DNA of 64,000 nt from Janibacter sp. DB-40 (GTDB lineage Bacteria > Actinomycetota > Actinomycetes > Actinomycetales > Dermatophilaceae): positions 2,356,001 through 2,420,000 of the forward strand of contig NZ_CP120360.1 of the NCBI RefSeq assembly GCF_029510815.1, in the 5' to 3' direction. Positions 29,320 through 37,895 of this stretch are shown piece after piece (within the stretch, counting starts at the first letter, position 1; each line of letters starts with the position of its first letter). A program made the position numbers and the translations under genes. The notes below the pieces were generated by a model that was not told the DNA's origin, did no database searches, and was given only the letters and a program-made list of their open reading frames with translations.

Positions 29320-29377
29320 ACGTCGATCTTCACGCTTGGACCACGGTATGCCGTAGGCCAAGTGCAGACATCGACGT
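29320..29377. repeat. Large imperfect stem-loop between convergent deoC and add
   Basis: Outer arms ACGTCGAT (29320-29327) and ATCGACGT (29370-29377) pair perfectly; inner arms CTTGG (29335-29339) and CCAAG (29358-29362) add a second stem. It lies in the 144-base gap between the convergent ends of deoC and add, the natural place for a two-way terminator. The interrupted form and long loop are unusual for one, so a small mobile or structured element is also possible. The rest of the gap shows nothing recognisable. Confidence 0.45.
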
Positions 29378-29448
29378 CACCCCTGGCGCGAGACCGCGGT
29401 TGAAGGTGAACGTGCGGATGATTCGTCGGCGCGTTCGCCTCCACTCCG

Positions 29449-30597
29449 TCAGCTGGTGGCGCCAGCCGCCGCGTAGGCGGGCTTGATCGTCCCCTCGATC
29501 AGCTCGAGACGCTCGTCGAAGGGGAGGAAGGCCGACTTCATCGCATTCGTCGTGACCCACCGCAGGTCGTCGAGCGTCCAGCCGGCCTCGGTGACGAGCG
29601 CGAGCATCTCCTTCGTCATCGACGTGTCCGACATCAGTCGGTTGTCGGTGTTGAGCGTCACCCGGTAGCGCAACCTCGTCAGGAGCGTGACCGGGTGCGC
29701 GGCGATGGACGGGGCGGCACCCGTCTGCACGTTGCTGTGCGGGCACATCTCGAGCGGCACGCGCGTGTCCCGGACGAACGCCGCCAGCCGCCCCAGCCGC
29801 AGCACGGACGGGTCCTCGCCGGCGGCCCGGTTCGCCGCGAGCGGGTCGTCGGTGACCGTGCCGTCGCCGAAGCCGATGTCGTCGACGATCCGCACCCCGT
29901 GCCCGAGCCGGTCGGCTCCACACCACTGCAGCGCCTCCCAGATGCTCGGCAGACCGAAGGCCTCACCGGCGTGGATCGTGAAGTGGGCGTTCTCCCGTCG
30001 GAGGTACTCGAAGGCATCCAGGTGCCGGCTCGGCGGGTGTCCTGCCTCGGCGCCGGCGATGTCGAAGCCGGCGACGCCGAGGTCCCGGTACCGCACCGCG
30101 AGCTCGGCGATCTCCCGGGACTTGGCCGCGTGCCGCATCGCCGTCAGCAGGCTCCGCACGACGATCGGGTGACCTTCGGCGGCCGCCTGCTCCTCGCCCT
30201 CGCGGAAGCCGGCCGCCACCTCCTCGACGACCTGCTCCAGGCTCAGACCCTCTTCGAGGTGCTGCTCCGGGGCGTAGCGCGACTCGGCGTAGACGACCCC
30301 GTCACGCGCCAGGTCGAGCACGGACTCCCGCGCCACCCGGCGCAGGGCCGACGCGGTCTGCATGACGCCCACGGTGTGGGCGAAGGTCTCCAGGTAGCGC
30401 TCGAGGGAGCCGGAGTCGGCGGACTCGCGGAACCACCGGGCCAGTCCCCCGGCGGTGCGATCCGCGCCGCTCACCGGCAGCTCGTGCCCCACCTCGTCGG
30501 CGATCTCGAGGACGGTGGCGGGCCGGACGCCCCCGTCCAGGTGGTCGTGGAGGACGACCTTGGGAAGGGCCCTGATCGTCCGCTCGTCGAGGCTCAT
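29449..30597 (-). CDS. add: Adenosine deaminase
   Basis: 382 residues. Zinc ligands and active-site motifs appear in order: [14 protein letters not shown] (HxH), [10 protein letters not shown] (His and catalytic Glu-type region), [12 protein letters not shown] and [11 protein letters not shown] (Asp pair region in the variant seen in actinobacteria). It converts adenosine and deoxyadenosine to inosine forms that the phosphorylase can split. ATG 30597 overlaps the upstream cupin stop (ATGA). It is the last gene of the minus-strand nucleoside operon; mycobacterial add, deoA and cdd have the same order. Confidence 0.95.
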   Translation of the reverse strand: MSLDERTIRALPKVVLHDHLDGGVRPATVLEIADEVGHELPVSGADRTAGGLARWFRESADSGSLERYLETFAHTVGVMQTASALRRVARESVLDLARDGVVYAESRYAPEQHLEEGLSLEQVVEEVAAGFREGEEQAAAEGHPIVVRSLLTAMRHAAKSREIAELAVRYRDLGVAGFDIAGAEAGHPPSRHLDAFEYLRRENAHFTIHAGEAFGLPSIWEALQWCGADRLGHGVRIVDDIGFGDGTVTDDPLAANRAAGEDPSVLRLGRLAAFVRDTRVPLEMCPHSNVQTGAAPSIAAHPVTLLTRLRYRVTLNTDNRLMSDTSMTKEMLALVTEAGWTLDDLRWVTTNAMKSAFLPFDERLELIEGTIKPAYAAAGATS

Positions 30598-30953
30598 CCC
30601 TCCTCCTCCCGGTGGACCGTGTCCGGGGCGAAGGCCGGCGTGCAGATCGCGACGTACTCGGCGCCGTCGGCGCCGGTGGAGTACCGCACCCGCTCCCCCG
30701 CCCTGGTGACGATGCTCTGTCCCGCCGCGACGGTGGTCGTGCCACCGTCGTGCTCGACGAGGACCGTCCCGGCGACGACGAGCGTGACCTCGTCGAACTC
30801 CGGACGCTGGGCCGGCTCGGACCAGCCCGCTGGTGCGGTCATGTGGGCGACCGACATCGCATCGGTACCCGTGGCCACCCGGCCGACGTGCTCGGCGATG
30901 ACCTTGCCACCCGGTACGTCGATGATCGAGGGGGTGGAATTGAGCTGGGGCAC
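30594..30953 (-). CDS. Small cupin-domain protein
   Basis: 119 residues from GTG 30953. The sequence [20 protein letters not shown] and [17 protein letters not shown] form the two beta-strand motifs of a single cupin barrel. One conserved metal His of the first motif appears to be missing ([12 protein letters not shown] lacks the usual HxH). It lies between deoA and add, with an ATGA overlap to add, so it is co-expressed with nucleoside breakdown. It may bind a nucleoside or sugar phosphate, but nothing in the sequence shows the ligand. Confidence 0.75.
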   Translation of the reverse strand: MPQLNSTPSIIDVPGGKVIAEHVGRVATGTDAMSVAHMTAPAGWSEPAQRPEFDEVTLVVAGTVLVEHDGGTTTVAAGQSIVTRAGERVRYSTGADGAEYVAICTPAFAPDTVHREEEG

Positions 30954-30959
30954 GAGTAA

Positions 30960-32270
30960 TCAGTCCTTCGTCGCAGTGATCCGGTCGAGCACGACCGACC
31001 GTGGGGGCGGGGCCACGTCGCTGATCCGCCACGTCCCCTCCACGGCCTCGCGGGCCCGGGCGAAGCGCTGCGGGGTGTCGGTGTGCAGGGTCATCAGCGG
31101 GTCACCGCGACGGACTCGGTCCCCGGGTCGCGCATGGAGCTCGACGCCGGCGGCGGCCTGCACCGGGTCCTCCTTGCGGGCGCGGCCGGCTCCGAGGCGC
31201 CAGGCAGCGAGCCCGACGGCGAAGGCGTCGACGTGATCGAGGTGGCCGTCGGCGTCCGCGGTGATCGTCTCGGTCTCCGCGGCGGTCGGCAGGGGTGCGT
31301 CGGGGTCCCCGCCCTGGGCCGAGATCATCCGTCGCCAGACGTCCATCGCGCGACCGTCGGAGAGCGCGGCCCGCAGCTCGTCGGCCCCCACCTCGCGACC
31401 GGCCGCCCGGGTCATCTCGTCGGCGATGGCCACGGTCAGCTCGACCACGTCCTGCGGTCCCCCTCCGGAGAGCACCTCCAGGGCCTCGCGGACCTCGAGG
31501 CCGTTGCCCGCGGTCAGCCCGAGCGGGACGGACATGTCGGTGATCAGGGCGACGGTGTTCACCCCTGCATCGGTGCCGAGGTCGACCATGGTGCTGGCCA
31601 GCTCGGTGGCGTCCTCGCGCGTCTTCATGAACGCACCCGATCCGACCTTGACGTCGAGGACGAGCGAGCCGGTGCCCTCGGCGATCTTCTTGCTCATGAT
31701 GGAGCTCGCGATGAGCGGGATGGCTTCGACCGTCCCGGTGACGTCCCGGAGTGCGTAGAGCTTCTTGTCGGCCGGGGCGAGCCCCGCACCGGCGGCGCAG
31801 ATGACGGCTCCGACGTCCTCGAGCTGGGCAAGCATCGCCTCGTTGGACAGGTCCGCGCGCCAGCCGGGGATCGCCTCGAGCTTGTCGAGGGTGCCTCCCG
31901 TGTGACCGAGCCCCCGCCCGGAGAGCTGGGGCACCGCGACATCGAAGACGGCGACCAGCGGCGCGAGCGGAAGGGTGATCTTGTCCCCCACCCCACCCGT
32001 GGAGTGCTTGTCGGCGGTCGGGCGGCTCAGCGAGGTGAAGTCCATCCGCTCGCCGCTGTCGATCATCGCCGCGGTCCAGCGCGCGATCTCCACGCGCGTC
32101 ATGCCGTTGAGCAGGATGGCCATGGCGAGCGAGGACATCTGCTCGTCGGCGACCACGCCGCGGGTGTAGGCATCGACCACCCAGTCGATCTGCGCGTCGC
32201 TCAGCTCACCCCGGTCACGCTTGGTACGGATGACGTCGACGACGTCGTGCTGCTCCACCGGATCGCTCAC
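30960..32270 (-). CDS. deoA: Thymidine (pyrimidine) phosphorylase
   Basis: 436 residues from GTG 32270. The phosphate-binding signature [10 protein letters not shown] and [20 protein letters not shown] are diagnostic, with [20 protein letters not shown] further on. It splits thymidine and deoxyuridine (and in some members uridine) to base and deoxyribose-1-phosphate. The start overlaps the cytidine deaminase stop (GTGA), so deamination and phosphorolysis enzymes are made together. A six-base gap separates it from the cupin gene. Confidence 0.95.
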   Translation of the reverse strand: MSDPVEQHDVVDVIRTKRDRGELSDAQIDWVVDAYTRGVVADEQMSSLAMAILLNGMTRVEIARWTAAMIDSGERMDFTSLSRPTADKHSTGGVGDKITLPLAPLVAVFDVAVPQLSGRGLGHTGGTLDKLEAIPGWRADLSNEAMLAQLEDVGAVICAAGAGLAPADKKLYALRDVTGTVEAIPLIASSIMSKKIAEGTGSLVLDVKVGSGAFMKTREDATELASTMVDLGTDAGVNTVALITDMSVPLGLTAGNGLEVREALEVLSGGGPQDVVELTVAIADEMTRAAGREVGADELRAALSDGRAMDVWRRMISAQGGDPDAPLPTAAETETITADADGHLDHVDAFAVGLAAWRLGAGRARKEDPVQAAAGVELHARPGDRVRRGDPLMTLHTDTPQRFARAREAVEGTWRISDVAPPPRSVVLDRITATKD

Positions 32271-32680
32271 GGCGCTCCCTTCGTCAGATCGTCGGGCCCG
32301 AAGGCCTGCGGCAGGATCTCGGCGAGGGAGAGGTCCCCCTCCGGGGTGCGGATGAGGCACCCGGCTCCCCCGTGCTCCCACAGCAGCTGGCGACACCGCC
32401 CGCACGGCATGAGCGTCTCACCCCGCGCATCGACGCACCAGACGGCGACGAGCCGGCCACCGCCGGAACGGACCAGGTCACTGACCAGGCCGCACTCGGC
32501 ACACAGGCCCACGGCGTACGACGCGTTCTCGACGTTGCAGGCGCTGAGCAGCCGGCCGTCCGCGGCCAGGCCGGCGACCCCGACCGGGAAGCCGGAGTAC
32601 GGGGCGTACGCGCGCTCCATGGCCTCGACTGCCGCCGCGTGCAGCTGCTGCCACCGGTCCTCGGTCGGGGACGCCACCAC
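32267..32680 (-). CDS. cdd: Cytidine deaminase
   Basis: 137 residues from GTG 32680, one base after the permease stop. Substrate motif NVENASYAVGLCAECG contains the zinc Cys and catalytic Glu (CAE), and PCGRCRQLL supplies the two further zinc cysteines. It converts cytidine and deoxycytidine to uridine forms. It sits between the transporter genes and deoA, so imported pyrimidine nucleosides can be deaminated then split. Confidence 0.95.
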   Translation of the reverse strand: MVASPTEDRWQQLHAAAVEAMERAYAPYSGFPVGVAGLAADGRLLSACNVENASYAVGLCAECGLVSDLVRSGGGRLVAVWCVDARGETLMPCGRCRQLLWEHGGAGCLIRTPEGDLSLAEILPQAFGPDDLTKGAP

Positions 32681-32681
32681 G

Positions 32682-33947
32682 TCAGTGTCCTTCGCCTCGC
32701 CGGTAGACGCGACCGTTGGCCGCAGGCATCCGTAGTCGTTGGCTGGCGAAGGCCAGGACGAGCAGGGTCGTCAGGTGCGGGGCGAACCGGGTGAAGTCTC
32801 CGGGGATGGTGTCGGTGACCACCCACAGGAGCACCACGCCGATGCCCACCAGGACGGCCACGCTGCCCTGGACGAGTCGCTGACGGCGCGTGATCTGCCA
32901 GATGCCGATGGCGAGCAGCAGCACGCCGACGAGGAGCAGCAGGGCGTGGATGGACTCCCCGCCACCGCGCAGCTGCAGGGCGTCGATGTAGCCGAAGAGC
33001 CCGGAGCCCATGAGGACGCCTCCGGGGCGCCAGTTGCCGAAGATCATGGCCGCGAGGCCGATGTAGCCACGGCCCCCGGTCTGGTCCTCGCGGTAGGCGC
33101 TCGAGGCGACCATCGCCAGGAAGCCACCACCGAGACCGGCGAGGCCACCGGAGGCGGTGACGGCGATGTACTTGTACAGGTAGACGTTGACACCGAGGGT
33201 CTCCGCGGACGCCGGGGACTCACCGCAGCTGCGCACCCGCAGGCCGAAGGGGGTGTGCCACAGCACCCACCAGGTGCCCAGGAAGAGCAGCAGCGCGATC
33301 ACGGTGAGCACGGAGAGATCGGTGGTCAGCCCGCGCACCAGCGCGGCGACGTCGGAGACGAAGAACCACCCGTGCTCCTCGATCGCACCGAGCGTCCCCG
33401 AGAGTCCGGGAATGCTCATCTCCGGCAGCTCCGGCAGCGGCGGGGACTGCACGTCGCTGCCGCCCTCGAGCTCGCCGAAGAAGCGGGCCGCGAGGAAGCT
33501 GGCCGCCCCGAGCGCCACGATGTTCAGCGCGACACCGGAGACGATGTGGTCCACGCCGAAGGTGACGGTGGCCAGCGCGTGCACGAGACCACCGAGTGCT
33601 CCGCACACCATGGCACCGACGACACCCATCCAGGGTCCGCCGTGGATGGCGCCGAAGGCCGCGCCCCACGTCCCGAGGATCATCATGCCCTCGAGACCGA
33701 TGTTGATGACGCCCGCCCGCTCGGACCACAGGCCACCCAGACCGGCGAGAGCGAGCGGCATGGCCCAGGCCAGGGCTGCGCCGATCGTCCCCGCGGAGAA
33801 GATGTCGTCCTTGCCGGTGATCTCGCGCACCATCGCGATGACCACGATCGCCGCTGACAGGGCCAGCGGCCAGGCCCAGAAGGGGACGCGTCGTCCCCGC
33901 GCGACGGGGGCCGTCCCCGGCTTCGGTGCGCGCACGATCGTGCTCAT
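32682..33947 (-). CDS. Nucleoside ABC transporter permease 2
   Basis: 421 residues with about ten membrane helices. The family motif GLGGLWSERAGVINIGLEG (residues about 65-85) matches the BMP-associated permeases of the NupQ/YufQ/Rv-type nucleoside importers. SCGESPASAETLGVNVYLYK is the cytoplasmic loop that contacts the ATPase. Residues after about 370 include extra helices beyond the core. ATG 33947 overlaps the first permease stop (ATGA) and follows an AAGGAG ribosome site. A longer upstream reading is the shadow of permease 1. Confidence 0.9.
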   Translation of the reverse strand: MSTIVRAPKPGTAPVARGRRVPFWAWPLALSAAIVVIAMVREITGKDDIFSAGTIGAALAWAMPLALAGLGGLWSERAGVINIGLEGMMILGTWGAAFGAIHGGPWMGVVGAMVCGALGGLVHALATVTFGVDHIVSGVALNIVALGAASFLAARFFGELEGGSDVQSPPLPELPEMSIPGLSGTLGAIEEHGWFFVSDVAALVRGLTTDLSVLTVIALLLFLGTWWVLWHTPFGLRVRSCGESPASAETLGVNVYLYKYIAVTASGGLAGLGGGFLAMVASSAYREDQTGGRGYIGLAAMIFGNWRPGGVLMGSGLFGYIDALQLRGGGESIHALLLLVGVLLLAIGIWQITRRQRLVQGSVAVLVGIGVVLLWVVTDTIPGDFTRFAPHLTTLLVLAFASQRLRMPAANGRVYRRGEGH

Positions 33948-35047
33948 GACGAGGCTCCTTCCGCCGTGACGACCGCATCGAGCTGGCGGGTGACCTGCTT
34001 CTGCTCCAGCCGCTGCTCGAACCGGTGGACGACCTCGTAGGCGATGACGACCGCCAGCAGGATCACGCCCTGGATGATGTAGACGAGCGCCGGCGAGACC
34101 CCCGCCATGAGCTGCAGACCGTCGGATGCCTTCTCCAACCATGCCCAGAGCAGGGCCGCGAAGGCCATGCCCACCGCGTGGTTGCGCCCGAGCAGTGCGA
34201 CACCGATGCCGATGAAGCCGACCCCCTCCTGGAAGTTCATCCCGTAGCTGTGGTCAGCACCGAAGAACGCCGGCATCCCGATGAGCCCGGCCACGGCACC
34301 CGAGCCGATCATCGCGAAGAGCACCATGCGCGGGACCTTCACACCGCTCGCGACCGCTGCCGTCTCGGACTCACCGGTGGCGCGCACGTCGAAACCGAGG
34401 CGGGTGCGGTTGACGACGAACCAGTAGACGATGCCGACGATCACGGCGAGGACCAACAGGGTGTACACGAGGTTGGGTGCATCCGGGACGAGCGGTAGCC
34501 CCTCGAGCTGGCTCGACTCCGGGATCGTCCTCGTGTTGCGGGTGTTGCTGCCCTCGGCGCGAAGACCCCAGGTGCGCAGGCCCCAGCCGACGAGGCCCGC
34601 CGAGATCATGTTGAGCATGATCGTCGAGATCACCTCGGAGACACCGCGCGTGACCTTCAGCCATCCGGCGATCCCGGCCCAGAGGCCGCCCACGGCCATC
34701 GCGACGAGCATCGCCATGACGATGTTCAGCGGGCCCGGCAGGAAGGCCTGGCCGGCGAAGATCGCCGCCGCGAAGGTGGCGAGGCGGTACTGGCCGTCGA
34801 CACCGATGTTGAACAGCTTCATCTTGAAGCCGATGGCGACTGCGACGGCCGCGATGTAGTACGTGATGGCGCTGTTGAAGGTGTTGACGAGGGTGCGCGG
34901 CCTCGGCTCGGACAGCAGCGTCTGCCACACGAGCCCGACGGGGTCACCGACGGCGACGAGCACGATCGACGTGACGACGAAGGCCACGACCACCGCGAGC
35001 AGTGGTGCCGAGAGGTTGAGCGCCAGACGGCGCGCGGAGAGCTTCAC
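33944..35047 (-). CDS. Nucleoside ABC transporter permease 1
   Basis: 367 residues from GTG 35047, which overlaps the ATPase stop (GTGA). About eight to nine hydrophobic helices are visible, with KMKLFNIGVDGQYRLATFAA corresponding to the F-NIG-EGQ motif of BMP-type permeases. DVRATGESETAAVASGVKVP is the cytoplasmic coupling loop. With permease 2 it should form the heteromeric channel for nucleosides delivered by the lipoprotein encoded upstream. Confidence 0.92.
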   Translation of the reverse strand: MKLSARRLALNLSAPLLAVVVAFVVTSIVLVAVGDPVGLVWQTLLSEPRPRTLVNTFNSAITYYIAAVAVAIGFKMKLFNIGVDGQYRLATFAAAIFAGQAFLPGPLNIVMAMLVAMAVGGLWAGIAGWLKVTRGVSEVISTIMLNMISAGLVGWGLRTWGLRAEGSNTRNTRTIPESSQLEGLPLVPDAPNLVYTLLVLAVIVGIVYWFVVNRTRLGFDVRATGESETAAVASGVKVPRMVLFAMIGSGAVAGLIGMPAFFGADHSYGMNFQEGVGFIGIGVALLGRNHAVGMAFAALLWAWLEKASDGLQLMAGVSPALVYIIQGVILLAVVIAYEVVHRFEQRLEQKQVTRQLDAVVTAEGASS

Positions 35048-36597
35048 GATGCGTCCTTCCCGGCTCCGGTCATCGCGCTGCCCAGCTGCTGGCTGGTGAC
35101 GGCGTCCGGGTCGAAGTCAGCGGTGAGCCGTCCGCGCAGGATGACCCGGATCGTGTCCGAGAGCCCGATGAGCTCCTCCAGGTCGGCGCTGATGAGCAGC
35201 ACGGCGAGTCCCTCCCTGCGCGCCTCGCGGATGAGGTCCCAGATCGCCGCCTGGGCGCCGACGTCGACGCCACGGGTCGGGTGGCTGGCGATGAGGACCT
35301 TTGGGCGGTGGCTCATCTCGCGACCGATGATGAGCTTCTGCTGGTTGCCCCCGGAGAGCGACCCGGCCGTGACGTGGATGCTCGGGGTGCGCACGTCGTA
35401 CTCCGACACGATGCGCTCGGTGTCCGTCCGCGCGGCCTTGGGCGTGAGGATCCCGCGTGCGGAGGAGGGTGCCTCGGTCTGGTGACCCAGCATCCGGTTC
35501 TCCCACAGCGGGGCGTCCAGGAGGAGGCCCTGGCGGTGCCGGTCCTCGGGGATGTAGCCGACGCCGGCCTCGCGGATGCGGCGGACGTCCCAGTCGGAGA
35601 TGTCGGTGCCCTCCAGGGTGATCCGGCCGGCGGAGGGGTCACGCATGCCCATGAGCACCTCGACCAGCTCCGCCTGCCCGTTGCCCTCCACCCCGGCGAT
35701 ACCGAGGACCTCGCCGGCCCGGATGCGCAGGGTCACGTCCTCCAGGAGGGTGCGCCCCTGACCGGGAAGGGTGACCCCCTCGGCCTCGAGGACGACCCGG
35801 TCGGTGACCGTCGAGGCCTCGCTCTCGGGCGTCGGCAGCTCGCTACCGACCATCAGCTCGGCCAGCCGGCGGGCGGTCACGTCGCCGGGAAGCACGGTGT
35901 CGACCGTGGTCCCGCGACGGACCACGGTGATCCGGTCGGCGACGGAGAGCACCTCGTCCAGCTTGTGCGAGATGAACAGCACCGTGATGCCCTCGCGCTT
36001 CAGCTCACGCAGGTTGCCGAAGAGCTCATCGACCTCCTGCGGGACGAGCACCGCGGTCGGCTCGTCGAGGATGATGGTGCGGGCGCCGCGGTAGAGGACC
36101 TTGAGGATCTCCACGCGCTGGCGCGCGCCGACCCCCAGGTCCGCGACGAGGGCGGTGGAGTCGATGCCGAGGCCGTACTCACGGGAGATGCGTTCGATCT
36201 CGGCACGGGCCGCCGCACCGATCCCGTGCAGCTTCTCCGCCCCCAGGACGACGTTCTCGGTGACGGTGAGGTTGTCCGCGAGCATGAAGTGCTGGAAGAC
36301 CATGCCGACGCCGTGCTTGATCGCATCGGCCGGGCTGTGCAGCGAGACCTTCTCGCCGCTGATCCGGATGGTGCCCTCGTCGGGGCGCTGCACCCCGTAG
36401 AGGATCTTCATCAGGGTCGACTTGCCCGCCCCGTTCTCGCCGACGATCGCGTGCACCGTCCCCCGTGCCACGGCGAAGGAGACGTCGTGGTTGGCGACCA
36501 CGCCGGGGAACCGCTTGGTGATGCCGTCGACCTCGACGGCCGGCTCCCCGCCGGGTACGTCGGTGGACGAAGGGGGGTCCGGGACGGTCGTGCTCAT
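35044..36597 (-). CDS. Nucleoside ABC transporter ATPase (two nucleotide-binding domains)
   Basis: 517 residues containing two ABC domains in tandem. Domain 1 (about 20-255) has Walker A VGENGAGKSTLMKILYG and Walker B TIILDEPTAVL; domain 2 (about 275-510) has the degenerate Walker A GVEGNGQAELVEVLMG and signature LSGGNQQKLIIGRE. This is the sugar/nucleoside importer layout (RbsA/YufO type) with a weakened second site. ATG 36597 follows a GGAGG ribosome site. A hairpin separates it from the upstream lipoprotein gene, and GTGA couples it to permease 1. Confidence 0.93.
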   Translation of the reverse strand: MSTTVPDPPSSTDVPGGEPAVEVDGITKRFPGVVANHDVSFAVARGTVHAIVGENGAGKSTLMKILYGVQRPDEGTIRISGEKVSLHSPADAIKHGVGMVFQHFMLADNLTVTENVVLGAEKLHGIGAAARAEIERISREYGLGIDSTALVADLGVGARQRVEILKVLYRGARTIILDEPTAVLVPQEVDELFGNLRELKREGITVLFISHKLDEVLSVADRITVVRRGTTVDTVLPGDVTARRLAELMVGSELPTPESEASTVTDRVVLEAEGVTLPGQGRTLLEDVTLRIRAGEVLGIAGVEGNGQAELVEVLMGMRDPSAGRITLEGTDISDWDVRRIREAGVGYIPEDRHRQGLLLDAPLWENRMLGHQTEAPSSARGILTPKAARTDTERIVSEYDVRTPSIHVTAGSLSGGNQQKLIIGREMSHRPKVLIASHPTRGVDVGAQAAIWDLIREARREGLAVLLISADLEELIGLSDTIRVILRGRLTADFDPDAVTSQQLGSAMTGAGKDAS

Positions 36598-36659
36598 GGT
36601 GCCTCCGTGGTGCGTCTGCGACGTCCTGTCGCAGGCGAAGGGTAGCTGCCGACATGCCG

Positions 36660-36696
36660 CGGGTCCGGTCACGCGCCGTGCACGTGACCGGACCCG
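36660..36696 (-). terminator. Hairpin between the lipoprotein and ATPase genes
   Basis: Arms CGGGTCCGGTCACG (36660-36673) and CGTGACCGGACCCG (36683-36696) pair perfectly over 14 bp with a 9-base loop. Located just after the lipoprotein stop, it could partly terminate or protect the 3' end, giving more binding protein than transporter, a common arrangement in ABC import operons. Confidence 0.7.
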
Positions 36697-36713
36697 GGGT
36701 CAGTCGATCTGCG

Positions 36714-37760
36714 TCACTTGGACGGGACGGTGATCTCCCCGTCGATGATCTGCTGCTTGTACTTGTCCAGCTGGTCGGTGATGTCGTCGATCTTGCCACC
36801 GGTGGTGGAGTACGAGACGCCACCGTCCTTCAGGTTGAACTCGACCAGGCCGGAGGTGTCCTCGCCCTCGGTGGCCGCCTTCAGGTAGTCGAAGACCGCG
36901 ACGTTCACGTTCTTGACCATGGAGGTGATGATGACGTCCTGGACGTCCTCCTCGGCCGTCATGGCCTGGTCGGAGTCGACGCCGATGGCCATCTTCTTGT
37001 TCTCCTTGGCGGCCTCGAAGAGACCGGCCCCGGAGCCACCCGCCGCGTGGTAGATCACGTCGGCGCCCTTGTCGTACATGCCCTCCGCGGCCGTCTTGCC
37101 CGCGGCGGGGTCGGCGAAGCCGGAGCCGTCCTCGGCGAGGTACGTCGTCTGGATGTCGATGTCCTCGTCGACCTCCTTGGCGCCCGCCTTGAAGCCCGCC
37201 TCGAACTTGTTGATCAGCGGCACGTCGGTGCCACCGATGAAGCCGACCTTTCCGCTCTTGGACTTCAGCGCAGCGGCGGCACCGACGAGGAAGGACCCCT
37301 CGTGCTCGGCGAAGACCAGCTGCGCGATGTTGTCGCCCTTGGAGGCATCGGAGGCGTCGTCGATGATCGCGAAGTTGACGTCCGGGTTGTCCTTGGCCGC
37401 ATTGCCGATGGCCGTGGCGTAGATGTAGCCGACACCGATGATGTTGGTGCAGCCGACGTCGACCAGCTGGTTGAGGCGGTCCTCACGAGCGGCGTCGTTC
37501 TCACCCTGGCTCGCCTCGACCTCCTCGGTCTCGATGCCCAGCTCGTCCTTGGCCTGGTCCAGGCCCTTGGCGGCAGAGTCGTTGAACGACTGGTCGCCGC
37601 GCCCGCCGACGTCGTAGGCCAGGCAGGCCTTGACGTCCGAGCCGGACTCCGACGCCGACGTCTCCTCCTGGGAGCTGCTGCCACCGCAGGCAGTGAGGGC
37701 CACGGCGGCCACGGACATGATCGATGCAGCCTTCACGGTGTGACGCAAGGCGCTCTCCAT
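36714..37760 (-). CDS. BMP-family nucleoside-binding lipoprotein
   Basis: 348 residues. The signal peptide ends in the lipobox LTAC with Cys near residue 25, then a Ser/Glu-rich tether. The BMP-fold motifs follow: CLAYDVGGRGDQSFNDSAAK, IIGVGYIYATAIGNAA, KVGFIGGTDVPLINKFEAGF and VDSDQAMTAEEDVQDVIITS. Members bind purine or other nucleosides and hand them to ABC importers such as the one encoded next. It should be anchored on the outer face of the membrane. Confidence 0.94.
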   Translation of the reverse strand: MESALRHTVKAASIMSVAAVALTACGGSSSQEETSASESGSDVKACLAYDVGGRGDQSFNDSAAKGLDQAKDELGIETEEVEASQGENDAAREDRLNQLVDVGCTNIIGVGYIYATAIGNAAKDNPDVNFAIIDDASDASKGDNIAQLVFAEHEGSFLVGAAAALKSKSGKVGFIGGTDVPLINKFEAGFKAGAKEVDEDIDIQTTYLAEDGSGFADPAAGKTAAEGMYDKGADVIYHAAGGSGAGLFEAAKENKKMAIGVDSDQAMTAEEDVQDVIITSMVKNVNVAVFDYLKAATEGEDTSGLVEFNLKDGGVSYSTTGGKIDDITDQLDKYKQQIIDGEITVPSK

Positions 37761-37800
37761 TCTTCACAGGGGTACTCGGGCACGCACGTGCCACCCGGGG

Positions 37801-37819
37801 ATGCTACGTCCACGTGGAC
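37801..37819 (-). promoter_or_regulatory. Putative promoter and palindromic operator of the nucleoside transport operon
   Basis: A perfect 12-bp palindrome, GTCCACGTGGAC (37808-37819), lies directly upstream of a TAGCAT -10 (37801-37806, minus strand) ahead of the lipoprotein gene. Within the promoter spacer it suits a repressor. No -35 consensus is clear. Confidence 0.45.
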
Positions 37820-37876
37820 CGCGGGCCCGCACCAGATGGCCCTCATCCACCCAACTGTTATGAGACCGCGATGCGA

Positions 37877-37891
37877 CCAGGAGGCTCCTGG
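37877..37891 (-). terminator. Short hairpin after the M20 amidohydrolase gene
   Basis: CCAGGA and TCCTGG pair around a 3-base loop just downstream of the amidohydrolase stop at 37896. The stem is short, so termination is only likely. The rest of the 135-base gap holds the lipoprotein promoter. Confidence 0.35.
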
Positions 37892-37895
37892 GTGC

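Noticed and set aside
29449..30597. NTDN in place of the usual Asp-Asp in adenosine deaminase considered as a lost active site
   Set aside because: This variant is usual in actinobacterial adenosine deaminases, and all other ligands are present.
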